From Candidatus Gastranaerophilales bacterium (GTDB lineage: Bacteria > Cyanobacteriota > Vampirovibrionia > Gastranaerophilales > Gastranaerophilaceae): DNA of 36,456 nt. The notes below the pieces were generated by a model. It was not told the origin of the DNA. It saw only the letters and a program-made list of their open reading frames with translations, and did not search any database. This document shows, piece by piece, positions 28,046 to 36,456 of the stretch. Within the stretch, counting starts at the first letter, position 1. Every line of letters begins with the position of its first letter. The position numbers were made by a program, and so were the translations under genes. The stretch lies in the NCBI GenBank assembly GCA_016287985.1, contig JAEEXX010000007.1, positions 1-36,456 of the forward strand, written 5' to 3'.

Positions 28046-28864
28046 ATGGATTATAAAAATTGTAATATTGGTTTTATCGGTTCAGGCAAAATGGCCGGCG
28101 CAATTATTAAAGGGCTTATAAAAACGGGTTTTGTATCTTCAAAAAACATAATTGCTACGCAGGCGGAAAAAGAAGGAATTGAAGAAAAGTCAAAATTGCT
28201 TGGGGTTAGAATAATATTAGATAATAAAGAATTAGTTAAAAACAGCGATGTAATATTTATTGCAACAAAACCGAATCAGGTAATGGGCGTACTTAAAGAA
28301 ATATCAGAATATGTGACAGAGCATAAATTAGTTGTATCAATAGCAGCGGGGGTTAATACAACGAAATTGGAAGCAAATTTACCCGGTGGTACAAGAGTTG
28401 TGCGTGTTATGCCCAATACTCCTGCACTTGTTGGTGAAGGTATGAGTGGGATTTTTGGCGGGGAAAATGTAAAAGACAACGATTTAAACTTTGTTAAAGA
28501 ATTGCTTTCGACTATCGGAAAGTGCATTTTAGTCGAAAATGAAACTCAAATGGATATAGTAACTGCTATTTCTGGTTCGGGGCCGGCATTTTTCTATAAG
28601 GTTATAAATGATATAGCAAGAGCCGGCGAAAAACTTGGATTAGATTACGAAAAGGCACTTTTATTGAGTATTCAAACCGCTATCGGTTCGGGGAAAATGG
28701 CGCTGAACCGACAAACCGATATGGAGACATTAATTTCAAATGTCGCAACTAAAGGCGGTTGTACGAGGGTCGGAGTGGATGTAATGGAAGATAAGAATAT
28801 TGAAGATATATTATATGAAGTTATCCAATCAACGACACAGAAAGCTTCTGAGCTTGGAAAATAA
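28046..28864 (+). CDS. proC: Pyrroline-5-carboxylate reductase
   Basis: IGFIGSGKMAGAIIKGLI; VVRVMPNTPALVGEGMSGIFGG; AISGSGPAFFYKVINDIARAGEKLGL; ATKGGCT. Confidence 0.96.
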   Translation: MDYKNCNIGFIGSGKMAGAIIKGLIKTGFVSSKNIIATQAEKEGIEEKSKLLGVRIILDNKELVKNSDVIFIATKPNQVMGVLKEISEYVTEHKLVVSIAAGVNTTKLEANLPGGTRVVRVMPNTPALVGEGMSGIFGGENVKDNDLNFVKELLSTIGKCILVENETQMDIVTAISGSGPAFFYKVINDIARAGEKLGLDYEKALLLSIQTAIGSGKMALNRQTDMETLISNVATKGGCTRVGVDVMEDKNIEDILYEVIQSTTQKASELGK

Positions 28865-28879
28865 TATTTGAAAATATTA

Positions 28880-28909
28880 GGGGCGGAAAAATTTTAATTT
28901 TTCCGCCCC
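28880..28909 (+). terminator. Hairpin terminator
   Basis: GGGGCGGAAAAA-ttttaa-TTTTTCCGCCCC directly after proC. Confidence 0.8.
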
Positions 28910-28973
28910 GGTTAAATGTTAAATTTGCTTAATCTTCCTTGAAGGGGGCAAATATCTGTGTTAAAGTTGAGCT

Positions 28974-30648
28974 ATGTCAAAGTTTATTCCGCTTCACATT
29001 CACACAGAGTATTCACTGTTAGACGGCATGATTAGGGTTCCTGATTTGGTTAATTATGCTAAGGATAATGATTTGCCTGCAATTGCTATCACAGATCACG
29101 GAGTTATGTATTCTGCAATTGAATTTTATGAACTTGCCAAGAAAGCAGGTATAAATCCTCTAATAGGTTGTGAATTTTATGTTCATGATGGTGATATACA
29201 TAAGCAGGACGCTCATCACAATCCTTTATATCACTTGATTTTGATAGCTAAGAATCAGCAAGGGTATAAAAATCTTATCAAACTTGTTTCAACAGCATGG
29301 TGTGAAGGATTTTATTATAAACCCAGAGTTAATTTTGCGCTTATCGAGAAATATCATGAAGGTTTGATTTGTGCTTCTGCATGTCTTGGCGGAGAAGTTT
29401 TAAAGAATCTTCTTGCAGGTGAAAAAGAAAAAGCAAAAGAAACGGCACAAAGATACAAAGATTTATTTGGTGATGATTATTATATTGAGCTTCAGGACCA
29501 TGGTCTTGCTGAGCAAAAAAGGACAAACCCTGATTTAATAAAAATTGCACGAGAACTTGATATAAAAATGATTATTACAAATGATTCGCATTATCTTAAA
29601 AAAGAAGATGCGGATGCACAAGATACTTTATTATGTTTGCAGACAAATGCTAATAAAGATGATGACAAAAGATTTTCATTTCCGAATAACGAGTTTTATT
29701 TAAAGTCTAAAGATGAAATGCGTCAGGCATTTTCATGGATGGATGAGGAACTTTTCGAAGAATGCTGTAGAAATACAGAAAAAGCTGCTGCAAAATGTAA
29801 TGTGGAAATTGAACTTCACAATGCACCATTGCCGCACTACGAAGTTCCGAATGGGTATGATATTCCTTCCTATCTTGAACATCTTGTTATGGAAGGCTTG
29901 AAAAAAAGATATGGTAATCCTGCGCCTGACGACATTGTTGAACGTGCTAAATATGAACTTGGTGTAATAAATCAAATGGGATTTCCCGCGTATTTTCTCA
30001 TAACTTGGGATTTTATTCACTATGCAAAGACTCATGGTATTCCTGTCGGACCTGGTAGGGGCTCGGCGGCAGGTTCGGTTGTTGCTTATGCACTTGAAAT
30101 AACGGATATTGACCCGATTCAGCATAAACTGTTGTTCGAAAGATTTTTGAATCCGGAACGCTTCACCATGCCCGATATTGATATAGATTTTTGTATCGAC
30201 AGGCGAAGTGAAGTAATTGATTATGTTATCCAAAAATATGGTGAAGATAAGGTTTGTCAGGTAATAACATTTTCGACTTATGCTCCAAAAGCTGCATTTA
30301 AGGGTGTCGGTAGGGTTTTGCAGGTTCCGTTTGTTGAAGCGAACAGATTGACAGGTCTCATTGAACCTGCCCTCGATGTAGCCAGAGTTACAAACCCTAA
30401 AGCCGAATGGCTCAGAGATATTATTCAAGCCGAGGGTATGTCGGAATTTAAGCAGTTGTATGAAGATGATTATAAAATTACAAATCCAGAAAACGGGAAT
30501 GAAATAAGTTTTAAACGCTGGGTGGATATGGCAGTTGCAATAGAGGGTTTAAAATGCGGTACAGGTACCCACGCTGCCGGAGTTATTATTTCGCATGCGC
30601 CATTGGATACGATACTTCCCGTTCAACCTTCAAAAGATGGTATTCAAG
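28974..30648 (+). CDS. dnaE: DNA polymerase III alpha subunit, N-terminal part, truncated at contig junction
   Basis: PHP domain FIPLHIHTEYSLLDGMIRVPDLV; GPGRGSAAGSVVAYAL; FTMPDIDIDFCIDRR; breaks off after VQPSKDGI. Confidence 0.93.
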
Positions 30649-30650
30649 GC
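30641..30650. other. Probable assembly-chimera junction
   Basis: dnaE (plus) and a response regulator (minus) are both interrupted here; base composition and gene content change on either side. Confidence 0.85.
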
Positions 30651-30915
30651 CCATGACCACGTTTACTTCTGCATCGCTTGCTGTCAGAAAGATTACCGGA
30701 ACATCTTCTCTTTCTTTGATGAATTTGCAAACATCATATCCATTTCCATCCGGAAGATTGATATCAAGGATGCATATATCATATGTATTTGTGCTAAAGG
30801 CGTCTTGCGCTTCTTCCTTGGTCTTCATATGGACAACATCATAGCCCTCTTTTTCCAGAGAGTACTTAAGCCCCATTCCAATTGCGTCATCATCTTCAAG
30901 TAAAAACAGCTTCAT
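30646..30915 (-). CDS. Response regulator receiver domain, N-terminal part, truncated at junction
   Basis: MKLFLLEDDDAIGMGLKYSLEKEGYDVV...YDICILDINLPDGNGYDVCKFIKEREDVPVIFLTASDAEVNVVMGLE; after MGLE the frame runs into antisense dnaE sequence. Confidence 0.9.
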
Positions 30916-30948
30916 TTCATGTGCTCCTTGTTCATCTATATATAAAGA

Positions 30949-31614
30949 TTATAAGCAGAGTAGTGCTAATAATCCATATGAAGCAAGTCCCAGACTTGCT
31001 GCGCAACAGCTTGGTGCATCAATAAAGATATCCAGTTTAGTCGCCCTGAACAAAAAACCAACGAGCTGGAAAACTACCGGATTTAATATCACGCACCATA
31101 TTGGAGCATGGATAAAGCCCATAATAATAAGCACTATGACAGCGATCGCCGGAATGATGACCAACATTGAATATAGCGCAAAAAACGGTACATAAATCTG
31201 CTTAAATACTGACTGGATCACATCTTCAGCAAGCTTTCCATCAGCTTTTGCTATGATCTTTCTGTATATTGTTGGCTGCTGGCACAGGAATGTATGGATC
31301 ATAAATCCTCCCATTGCCCCGATCAGGAATATTACAGAAAGCACTGTCGAAATAACAGGATGTTCAGCATGAAGAGTCATCATGAGCGCAATAAATCCGC
31401 AGGAGTACATAGGTACTGCAAACATCGCAAGGATATCAGACCACACAAACCTCCAGTGGGCCATATTTTTCCATTCGCTGTCAATGACGCCCATCTTACC
31501 AAGTTTCTTATTTTTCGGTCCCTTTAAATCCAGCAAAAGATCTGCAGTAGCACAAAGAAGACCACCAATAATTCCAATTACTGCCAATATAGTATTCATT
31601 TTCTTTTCCTCCAA
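30949..31614 (-). CDS. Multi-pass membrane protein of unknown function
   Basis: Six or so hydrophobic segments; start may be MNTILAV (codon 6). Confidence 0.75.
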   Translation of the reverse strand: MEEKKMNTILAVIGIIGGLLCATADLLLDLKGPKNKKLGKMGVIDSEWKNMAHWRFVWSDILAMFAVPMYSCGFIALMMTLHAEHPVISTVLSVIFLIGAMGGFMIHTFLCQQPTIYRKIIAKADGKLAEDVIQSVFKQIYVPFFALYSMLVIIPAIAVIVLIIMGFIHAPIWCVILNPVVFQLVGFLFRATKLDIFIDAPSCCAASLGLASYGLLALLCL

Positions 31615-31619
31615 AAGCT

Positions 31620-33035
31620 TTAGGAAGCTTTCTGTACTAGGGGCTCTGACTGATGTTCACCAGCAAGATTATTAAGCCAGCGCTCTTTCTTTAGCCAAAA
31701 ATGGAATATAACGGTCCTGACAATATCCAGAAGTTTTACGCAAAGGTACATCTGTACCGGACCGAAATCGGTATATCTTGCAAGCAGGAAAAGCATAGGG
31801 AGCATGACTACTATTGTCATTCCAGCATCTGCATATGCACCCATCTTCGTGTCGCCGCCAGATCTTGCAATAGCCTGCTGTGCGTTTACAAGTACCCATA
31901 CAGGCATAAAGAATGCCATAAGTATTACCATACTCCTTGAAATTGCAATGGCGCTTGGACTTAGCTTTCCAAACACAACAGGAATGATAAGTGTTGTAGC
32001 AAATCCGACAAAAGTCATGGCAACACCAAATACGATAGCTCCTGATAAAAGCCATGTTTTCTCTCTGCGGGCTTTTTCAAGATTTCCCTCACCAAGGGTT
32101 TTTCCAATTATTACAGTAGTTGCAGAGTAGATTCCGCCAAATGCTACAAAAAACAGATTAGCTATGGCAAAACTCGATGCCATACCTGAAACTACATCTG
32201 CTCCTCCTCTTCCGTTATAGATAGCTGTCGTTAATGTTTCAGAAAGGACCCAGGTCATCTCACAAAACAGCATCATAGCGCCTTTTCTTATTATTTCCTT
32301 AAACAGCTTTCCATCTACCATGAAATCTCTGTTAAAGCGAATTGCAAAATCAGGTCTGCTTTTAAAATAAATACATACAAATATTACAAACTCCAGTGTT
32401 CTGGCTATAACAGTTGCATAAGCAGCTCCTCGTACCCCAAGTGCACGGAATCCAAAATTTCCATAGATAAGAAGGTAGTTGAATACCGTATTTGTAAGTG
32501 TAGCAATAACTGTTACTATAAGAGGTGTTTTAACTTTTCCCATATCCCTAAGTGAACTGGCAATGCTCATAGAAATGCACATTGGAATTCCTACAACAGA
32601 CATAATTCGTATGTATGGAACTGCCTCATCAAGAATAAGAGGCGCCTGTGTGTTTCCAATAACCATAAGTGACAGGATTTCTCTTGGATATACAAGGCAC
32701 ACCATAAGGTATGGAATGAGCGCCACAAATCCTGCAAGCAGTTTAAACATAAACGCCTGCTGCATTCCGCCATGGTCTTTTGCACCGAAAAACTGCGTAA
32801 GGAATATTCCTCCGGTCATGGTGATCGTGTTAATTAAAACCATAAACACAAAAAGCACCTGACCTGCAATATTTACACCAGACATTGATATATCACCAAG
32901 TCCTGAAACCATAAAATTATCTATAAGTGATACCATGCTTTGTATGAGCTGCTGAAGCATTATAGGTACTGCTATCGCCAGCACATTTTTATAAAATTTT
33001 CCATCTCCAAAAATCTCATTCGTTTTTTCCATCAC
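31620..33035 (-). CDS. MATE-family efflux transporter
   Basis: IAVPIMLQQLIQSMVSLIDNFMVSGLGDISMSGVNIAGQ; 12-TM MatE architecture; FFMPVWVLVNAQQAIARSGGDTK. Confidence 0.93.
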   Translation of the reverse strand: MMEKTNEIFGDGKFYKNVLAIAVPIMLQQLIQSMVSLIDNFMVSGLGDISMSGVNIAGQVLFVFMVLINTITMTGGIFLTQFFGAKDHGGMQQAFMFKLLAGFVALIPYLMVCLVYPREILSLMVIGNTQAPLILDEAVPYIRIMSVVGIPMCISMSIASSLRDMGKVKTPLIVTVIATLTNTVFNYLLIYGNFGFRALGVRGAAYATVIARTLEFVIFVCIYFKSRPDFAIRFNRDFMVDGKLFKEIIRKGAMMLFCEMTWVLSETLTTAIYNGRGGADVVSGMASSFAIANLFFVAFGGIYSATTVIIGKTLGEGNLEKARREKTWLLSGAIVFGVAMTFVGFATTLIIPVVFGKLSPSAIAISRSMVILMAFFMPVWVLVNAQQAIARSGGDTKMGAYADAGMTIVVMLPMLFLLARYTDFGPVQMYLCVKLLDIVRTVIFHFWLKKERWLNNLAGEHQSEPLVQKAS

Positions 33036-33104
33036 ATTAATTCTCCCTAACTCTAATCTGATCGCTCACCATCCCACAATCATTACATTATCACCAAATA
33101 AAAA

Positions 33105-33142
33105 ACAGACCCTTTGTTTCACTCAATTGGGTCTGTTTTACA
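33105..33142 (-). terminator. Terminator hairpin with 16-nt loop AATTGAGTGAAACAAA (copy A)
   Basis: Minus strand: AAAACAGACCC-AATTGAGTGAAACAAA-GGGTCTGTTTTTT; spans the stop codon of the 33119-33718 CDS. Confidence 0.8.
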
Positions 33143-33718
33143 CTTATTTATAACTATCTCTGAAAGATTAAAAAACTGATCCTTGTAATCAGATGTGTAG
33201 GATCTTAGCAGCTCCTCAACATATCCCGGTGGAAATTTAGCAAGGAAACGCTGCTCAGCAGCAATCTTATCAATGTATTCTTCAATTGCATCAATTCCCG
33301 TTTTGCCTTCGATTGGCGCTACCGTAGGATAATCCATCGTAATGATCGTCTCCTGAGGAGAAAATCTTGGAGAATAAAGCTTGAAGAACCCCGGAATAGC
33401 CTTTAAAACAGTATCATTCAGATTGCGATTGCCATATGAAGAAAATGAAGAAATGAGTACCTTATACTTTTCCTTGGCACGTTCTACCTTATCCACAACC
33501 TCCTGAAACCCTACTTCATACAGGCTTCGTGCATCCGCCTGCTGGCAGGTTACCAGACTATTAGCATTCATAGACTCAGCTTCATGAATGCAATATAAAA
33601 CCGCTTCCATCAGATGCTGCGCTGCCTCATAGGTAACGGAAGTACTCTCGCCTCTAGTATATAGATCAGTTAATTCCGCAACTATTGGAATAAGCTCTTC
33701 CGGATCATAATTCATCAA
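33119..33718 (-). CDS. Hypothetical protein (DUF6179-like by recognition)
   Basis: MNYDPEELIPIVAELTDLYTRGESTSVTYEAAQHLMEAVLYCIHEAE...; overlaps the upstream gene. Confidence 0.65.
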   Translation of the reverse strand: MMNYDPEELIPIVAELTDLYTRGESTSVTYEAAQHLMEAVLYCIHEAESMNANSLVTCQQADARSLYEVGFQEVVDKVERAKEKYKVLISSFSSYGNRNLNDTVLKAIPGFFKLYSPRFSPQETIITMDYPTVAPIEGKTGIDAIEEYIDKIAAEQRFLAKFPPGYVEELLRSYTSDYKDQFFNLSEIVINKCKTDPIE

Positions 33719-34205
33719 AATCGTCTCCTAAGTTTAGTTTTTCACGCTTATATCTGTCAGCCCAGTTCTCTCCGGCTCTAACGCTTCTTGCGAAGTCTTC
33801 CAGTGCTGTTCCTTCAAGATATTCAAGATCACCACCGGACTCGTTTTCATAGGCGTTTTTCATAATACCAAGCAGTTCATCATCTGAAACCATGTCCATG
33901 GATTCATTCTTGTACAGGAAAAAGATTTCCTGCAAGCGGGCAAGAGTTTGGGCATAATCGTCCTGATTGATAAATGAAGAATCCGAGAAAGCTCGAATAA
34001 GTTTTGGACTTATGCTATCGCCAAACTCCACGCGCCTTTCTTCCCTCAGAGTATCTCTTTTTGCTTCCACTAGGGCTGTAGCTTCTTCCTCTGACAGGAC
34101 AAGTCCATTCTCTTTGCTCTCTTCGTTTGTTTTCATTATCTGGCTGACCTGATACTGGTCAGATATTTTTTGTAAATAGTTATCCTGCAATTGTTTCTCC
34201 TTCAA
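33705..34205 (-). CDS. Hypothetical protein (DUF6323-like by recognition)
   Basis: LSEEEATALVEAKRDTLREERRVEFGDSISPKLIRAFSDSSFINQDDYAQTLARLQEIFFLYKNES... Confidence 0.65.
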   Translation of the reverse strand: MKEKQLQDNYLQKISDQYQVSQIMKTNEESKENGLVLSEEEATALVEAKRDTLREERRVEFGDSISPKLIRAFSDSSFINQDDYAQTLARLQEIFFLYKNESMDMVSDDELLGIMKNAYENESGGDLEYLEGTALEDFARSVRAGENWADRYKREKLNLGDDFDEL

Positions 34206-35327
34206 TTACATTCCATATACAACCTGCATCCAGCCTGCAGTAATCCTTCCTGTCTGAATGACAGCTTCATGGTCATAGAATTCTAAAAACTCACCAAACA
34301 TCTCATTATTAAGCTTATTGCTCCACCTAGTCCTGTCAAGATTCTTATGTATATAGTCTGCCTTGTCAGAAACGAACCTATCCCGGTTCTCACCGGTAGC
34401 ATAATCATAGTCAAGGGTTTCAAGCCACTTATCAAATTCGGCATTAAACTCGTCAATATAAGTCATGTCATTAAATACATAGCTGTGACCCTTGTCTTTA
34501 AGCTTCATAAAAGAAAACCTGGCATCATCCTTGTATATGTCATAGTAAATGTCGTACCCATAGGAGATTCCAACAACATTGTCATCTTCACTGTGAACTA
34601 TCATGACTCTGGCGTCGCTGGCTTTAAATCCCTTCATGGCTGTTGCACTTGCATACTTTCCGAATTTAATTCGCTCATGAATCCTTATACAGGGCATCAT
34701 AAGAGCTGTTAATGGTCCAGCCTGCTCTTTAGCTCCAACCTCAAAAACATCAGATGACTTGTTGCATCCGGATACAGCGATCACTGCTGCAACTTCAGGA
34801 TGATACTCAAGGACACTGCAGGCGCTATATGCTCCCCAGCTATGTCCAAAGAGCATAATGGGAACATCCGGGAAATCATCGTTCTCCTCAACAAAACTTA
34901 TCGCATGGTCAAGATCAATAACGCCCTGAGGGATTCCGCCAATAGCCTCGCCTTCACTCTCATCATTACCTGTGACGTCATATGCAAAGGCGAAGTATCC
35001 ATTCCTGGCAAAAAAGTTCGCGGCTTCCATATAGAAATTGTGGCCTGCTCCAAATCCATGGGCTATAACAACTATCCCCTTAGGTTCTTTATCTGTGCTA
35101 TATAGATATCCGGAAAGCATCTGTCCCTTGTCCGATGCAAACTCATAATGAGTTGCGTTTAGTCCCTCAAAATCTGAGACCTTAAGAGCTGTTGGCTCAT
35201 ATGTATCCAATCTTTTACCGAATACATTGTTGTAGCAGTACACCGAAACGCCATAGTCAAGACCAATAAGCAAAGCCAGCGTGACCATCGCTATTGTAAC
35301 AATTTTTTTAACCTTAAATCCATTCAT
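34206..35327 (-). CDS. Alpha/beta hydrolase with N-terminal membrane anchor/signal
   Basis: GIVVIAHGFGAGHNFYMEAANFFARNGYFAFAYDVTGNDES; MLFGHSWGAYSA (GxSxG); Asp/His triad segments. Confidence 0.9.
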   Translation of the reverse strand: MNGFKVKKIVTIAMVTLALLIGLDYGVSVYCYNNVFGKRLDTYEPTALKVSDFEGLNATHYEFASDKGQMLSGYLYSTDKEPKGIVVIAHGFGAGHNFYMEAANFFARNGYFAFAYDVTGNDESEGEAIGGIPQGVIDLDHAISFVEENDDFPDVPIMLFGHSWGAYSACSVLEYHPEVAAVIAVSGCNKSSDVFEVGAKEQAGPLTALMMPCIRIHERIKFGKYASATAMKGFKASDARVMIVHSEDDNVVGISYGYDIYYDIYKDDARFSFMKLKDKGHSYVFNDMTYIDEFNAEFDKWLETLDYDYATGENRDRFVSDKADYIHKNLDRTRWSNKLNNEMFGEFLEFYDHEAVIQTGRITAGWMQVVYGM

Positions 35328-35348
35328 TGCCTTACTCCGTTACAACAA

Positions 35349-36038
35349 TCAGCCAAGTGCCAAATCAGCAGCTGCTGTTGCATGTATAATTGTTGTGTCA
35401 TATGTCGGAAGTGCGCTGTCCTCATCTTTTATGAGCATACCAATCTCGGTACAGCCAAGTATCACGCCCTCAGCTCCTTTTTCCTTCATATCTTCAATAA
35501 TCCGCTTATACTCATCTCTTGATGAATCCAAAACTTTCCCAAGACAAAGCTCGTTGAAAATTACATCGTTTACAAATTCCATATCTTTGGACTCAGGAAG
35601 CACAACTTCAAGTCCTGCATCAACAAGCTTGTCTTTAATAAAGTCCTGAGTCATCGTAAACCTGGTCCCAAGAAGCCCAACTTTCTTTATACCATCGCGC
35701 TTTATTGCATCAGCGGTAGCATCTGCTATATGAAGGATCGGTACACTTATTTCTTTTTCGATATCCGGAACAAGCTTATGCATCGTATTTGTTGCTATTA
35801 CGATGAAGTCAGCCCCGGCTCTTTCAAGTCTTACCGCAGCATCTGCCAGTATCACAGCATTACCTTGCCAGTAGCCATTCTTCATATTTTCTTCAAGCTC
35901 TGCAAAATCAACGCTATACATTAGTATTTTGGCGCTATGAAAACCTCCAAGATGCCTTATCACTTCTTTGTTTATGATTTCATAGTATGTCACGGTGCTC
36001 TCCCAACTCATACCGCCTATAATTCCAATGGTTTTCAT
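35349..36038 (-). CDS. Aspartate/glutamate racemase family protein
   Basis: MKTIGIIGGMSWESTVTYYEIINKEV; VIATNTMHK; GVILGCTEIGMLI. Confidence 0.93.
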   Translation of the reverse strand: MKTIGIIGGMSWESTVTYYEIINKEVIRHLGGFHSAKILMYSVDFAELEENMKNGYWQGNAVILADAAVRLERAGADFIVIATNTMHKLVPDIEKEISVPILHIADATADAIKRDGIKKVGLLGTRFTMTQDFIKDKLVDAGLEVVLPESKDMEFVNDVIFNELCLGKVLDSSRDEYKRIIEDMKEKGAEGVILGCTEIGMLIKDEDSALPTYDTTIIHATAAADLALG

Positions 36039-36211
36039 CTTATCCCTCCGATGTCTTTTCTTATTTCAGTTCTAAAATCGTCCTGCCATCCTTTGTATCC
36101 TGCAAGTTCGCCTCCAAAGCTGTCATCTTTATCGTACATGCTTTTCCGGGTACTACCAAAAAAGCGTTTTATCCAGGATAAGTGGCTAGGGATTTCTACT
36201 TTGTTCATCAT
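36035..36211 (-). CDS. Small hypothetical protein
   Basis: MMNKVEIPSHLSWIKRFFGSTRKSMYDKDDSFGGELAGYKGWQDDFRTEIRKDIGGIR; GGGAGGG RBS upstream of ATGATG at 36211/36208. Confidence 0.65.
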   Translation of the reverse strand: MMNKVEIPSHLSWIKRFFGSTRKSMYDKDDSFGGELAGYKGWQDDFRTEIRKDIGGIR

Positions 36212-36274
36212 GACTTTCCCTCCCTCAACTATATCAAAGTTAATTTGTCTTTTTACGATTATCAATTTAACACC

Positions 36275-36320
36275 AAACAAAAAACAGCCCCGAGGTTACA
36301 CTCATTTGGAGCTGTTTTTC
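36275..36320 (-). terminator. Terminator hairpin with 16-nt loop AAATGAGTGTAACCTC (copy B)
   Basis: Minus strand: AAAAACAGCTCC-AAATGAGTGTAACCTC-GGGGCTGTTTTTT; downstream of the GNAT stop. Confidence 0.8.
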
Positions 36321-36331
36321 ACTGATTTATA

Positions 36332-36456
36332 TCATTTTTTAAACCAAAATGAATAATGATACTTCTTTCTAAAGCCGAGCCTCTCATAGAATTCCATATC
36401 GGAAATGACGTAAGCTCTTTTTGCTCCAAGCTTTTTTGCTCTGCCCAGCGCTTCAA
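36332..36456 (-). CDS. GNAT-family acetyltransferase, C-terminal fragment (runs off right edge)
   Basis: Minus reading EALGRAKKLGAKRAYVISDMEFYERLGFRKKYHYSFWFKK*; FYERLGFRKK is typical of the GNAT C-terminus. Confidence 0.75.
   Translation of the reverse strand, partial: EALGRAKKLGAKRAYVISDMEFYERLGFRKKYHYSFWFKK

Noticed and set aside
29733-30428. 231-aa minus ORF opposite dnaE
   Set aside because: Antisense to conserved dnaE; composition reflects the complementary strand.
28974-30656. Naturally short or intein-split DnaE
   Set aside because: No intein splicing motifs at the break, and the partner gene on the other strand is broken at the same position, favouring a chimeric join.
30554-30903. 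Plus-strand ORFs 30554..30844 and 30595..30903 as proteins
   Set aside because: They are antisense to the response regulator and cross the chimeric junction; no recognisable motifs.
31294-32862. Plus-strand ORFs opposite the MATE and membrane-protein genes (31294-32862)
   Set aside because: Antisense shadows of well-supported minus-strand genes, no RBS or domain signal.
33110-33135. CIRCE (HrcA) operator from GAGTG in the hairpin loops
   Set aside because: CIRCE is TTAGCACTC-N9-GAGTGCTAA; only the short GAGTG is shared and the arms do not match.
1-36456. CRISPR arrays, tRNA/rRNA genes, transposases, integrases or phage structural genes
   Set aside because: Scanned both strands by eye; no regular short repeats, no T-loop-like GGTTCRANNCC within a cloverleaf context, and no protein motifs of these types.

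Overview
The window looks like two unrelated bacterial genome fragments joined at about 30,641-30,650. Left part (1 to ~30,645): AT-rich and mostly housekeeping. By recognition it resembles a non-photosynthetic cyanobacterium-related gut lineage (Melainabacteria/Gastranaerophilales-like; taxonomy is inference). It carries recN (partial), a TPR protein, tmk, prfB with a programmed +1 frameshift, a divergent HAD/XRE pair, a phosphoesterase, nrdD, a secreted protein, a Nif3-like protein, coaBC, a COG3580/DUF2229-like protein, a two-TM coiled-coil protein, nifU-nifS, an MscS channel, rlmH, manC, gltX, a T2SS/T4P-like operon (PilP/GspC-like, secretin, GspE/PilB, GspF/PilC), a 95-aa protein, an SDR, a membrane-anchored PD-(D/E)XK-like protein, rpmH, proC and a truncated dnaE. 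Right part (~30,645 to 36,456): Lachnospiraceae/Butyrivibrio-like, all genes on the minus strand. It carries a truncated response regulator, a membrane protein, a MATE transporter, two DUF6179/DUF6323-like proteins, an alpha/beta hydrolase, an Asp/Glu racemase, a small protein and a partial GNAT. I found no CRISPR array, tRNA, rRNA, transposon or phage module. The observations most worth following are the chimeric junction, a pair of minus-strand hairpins with a conserved 16-nt loop and differing stems in the right part, the PD-(D/E)XK-like membrane protein, the XRE operator-like palindrome, the prfB recoding site, and several genes missing from the ORF track (recN, rpmH, a 55-aa ORF, GNAT). 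I do not see a convincing large novel system.
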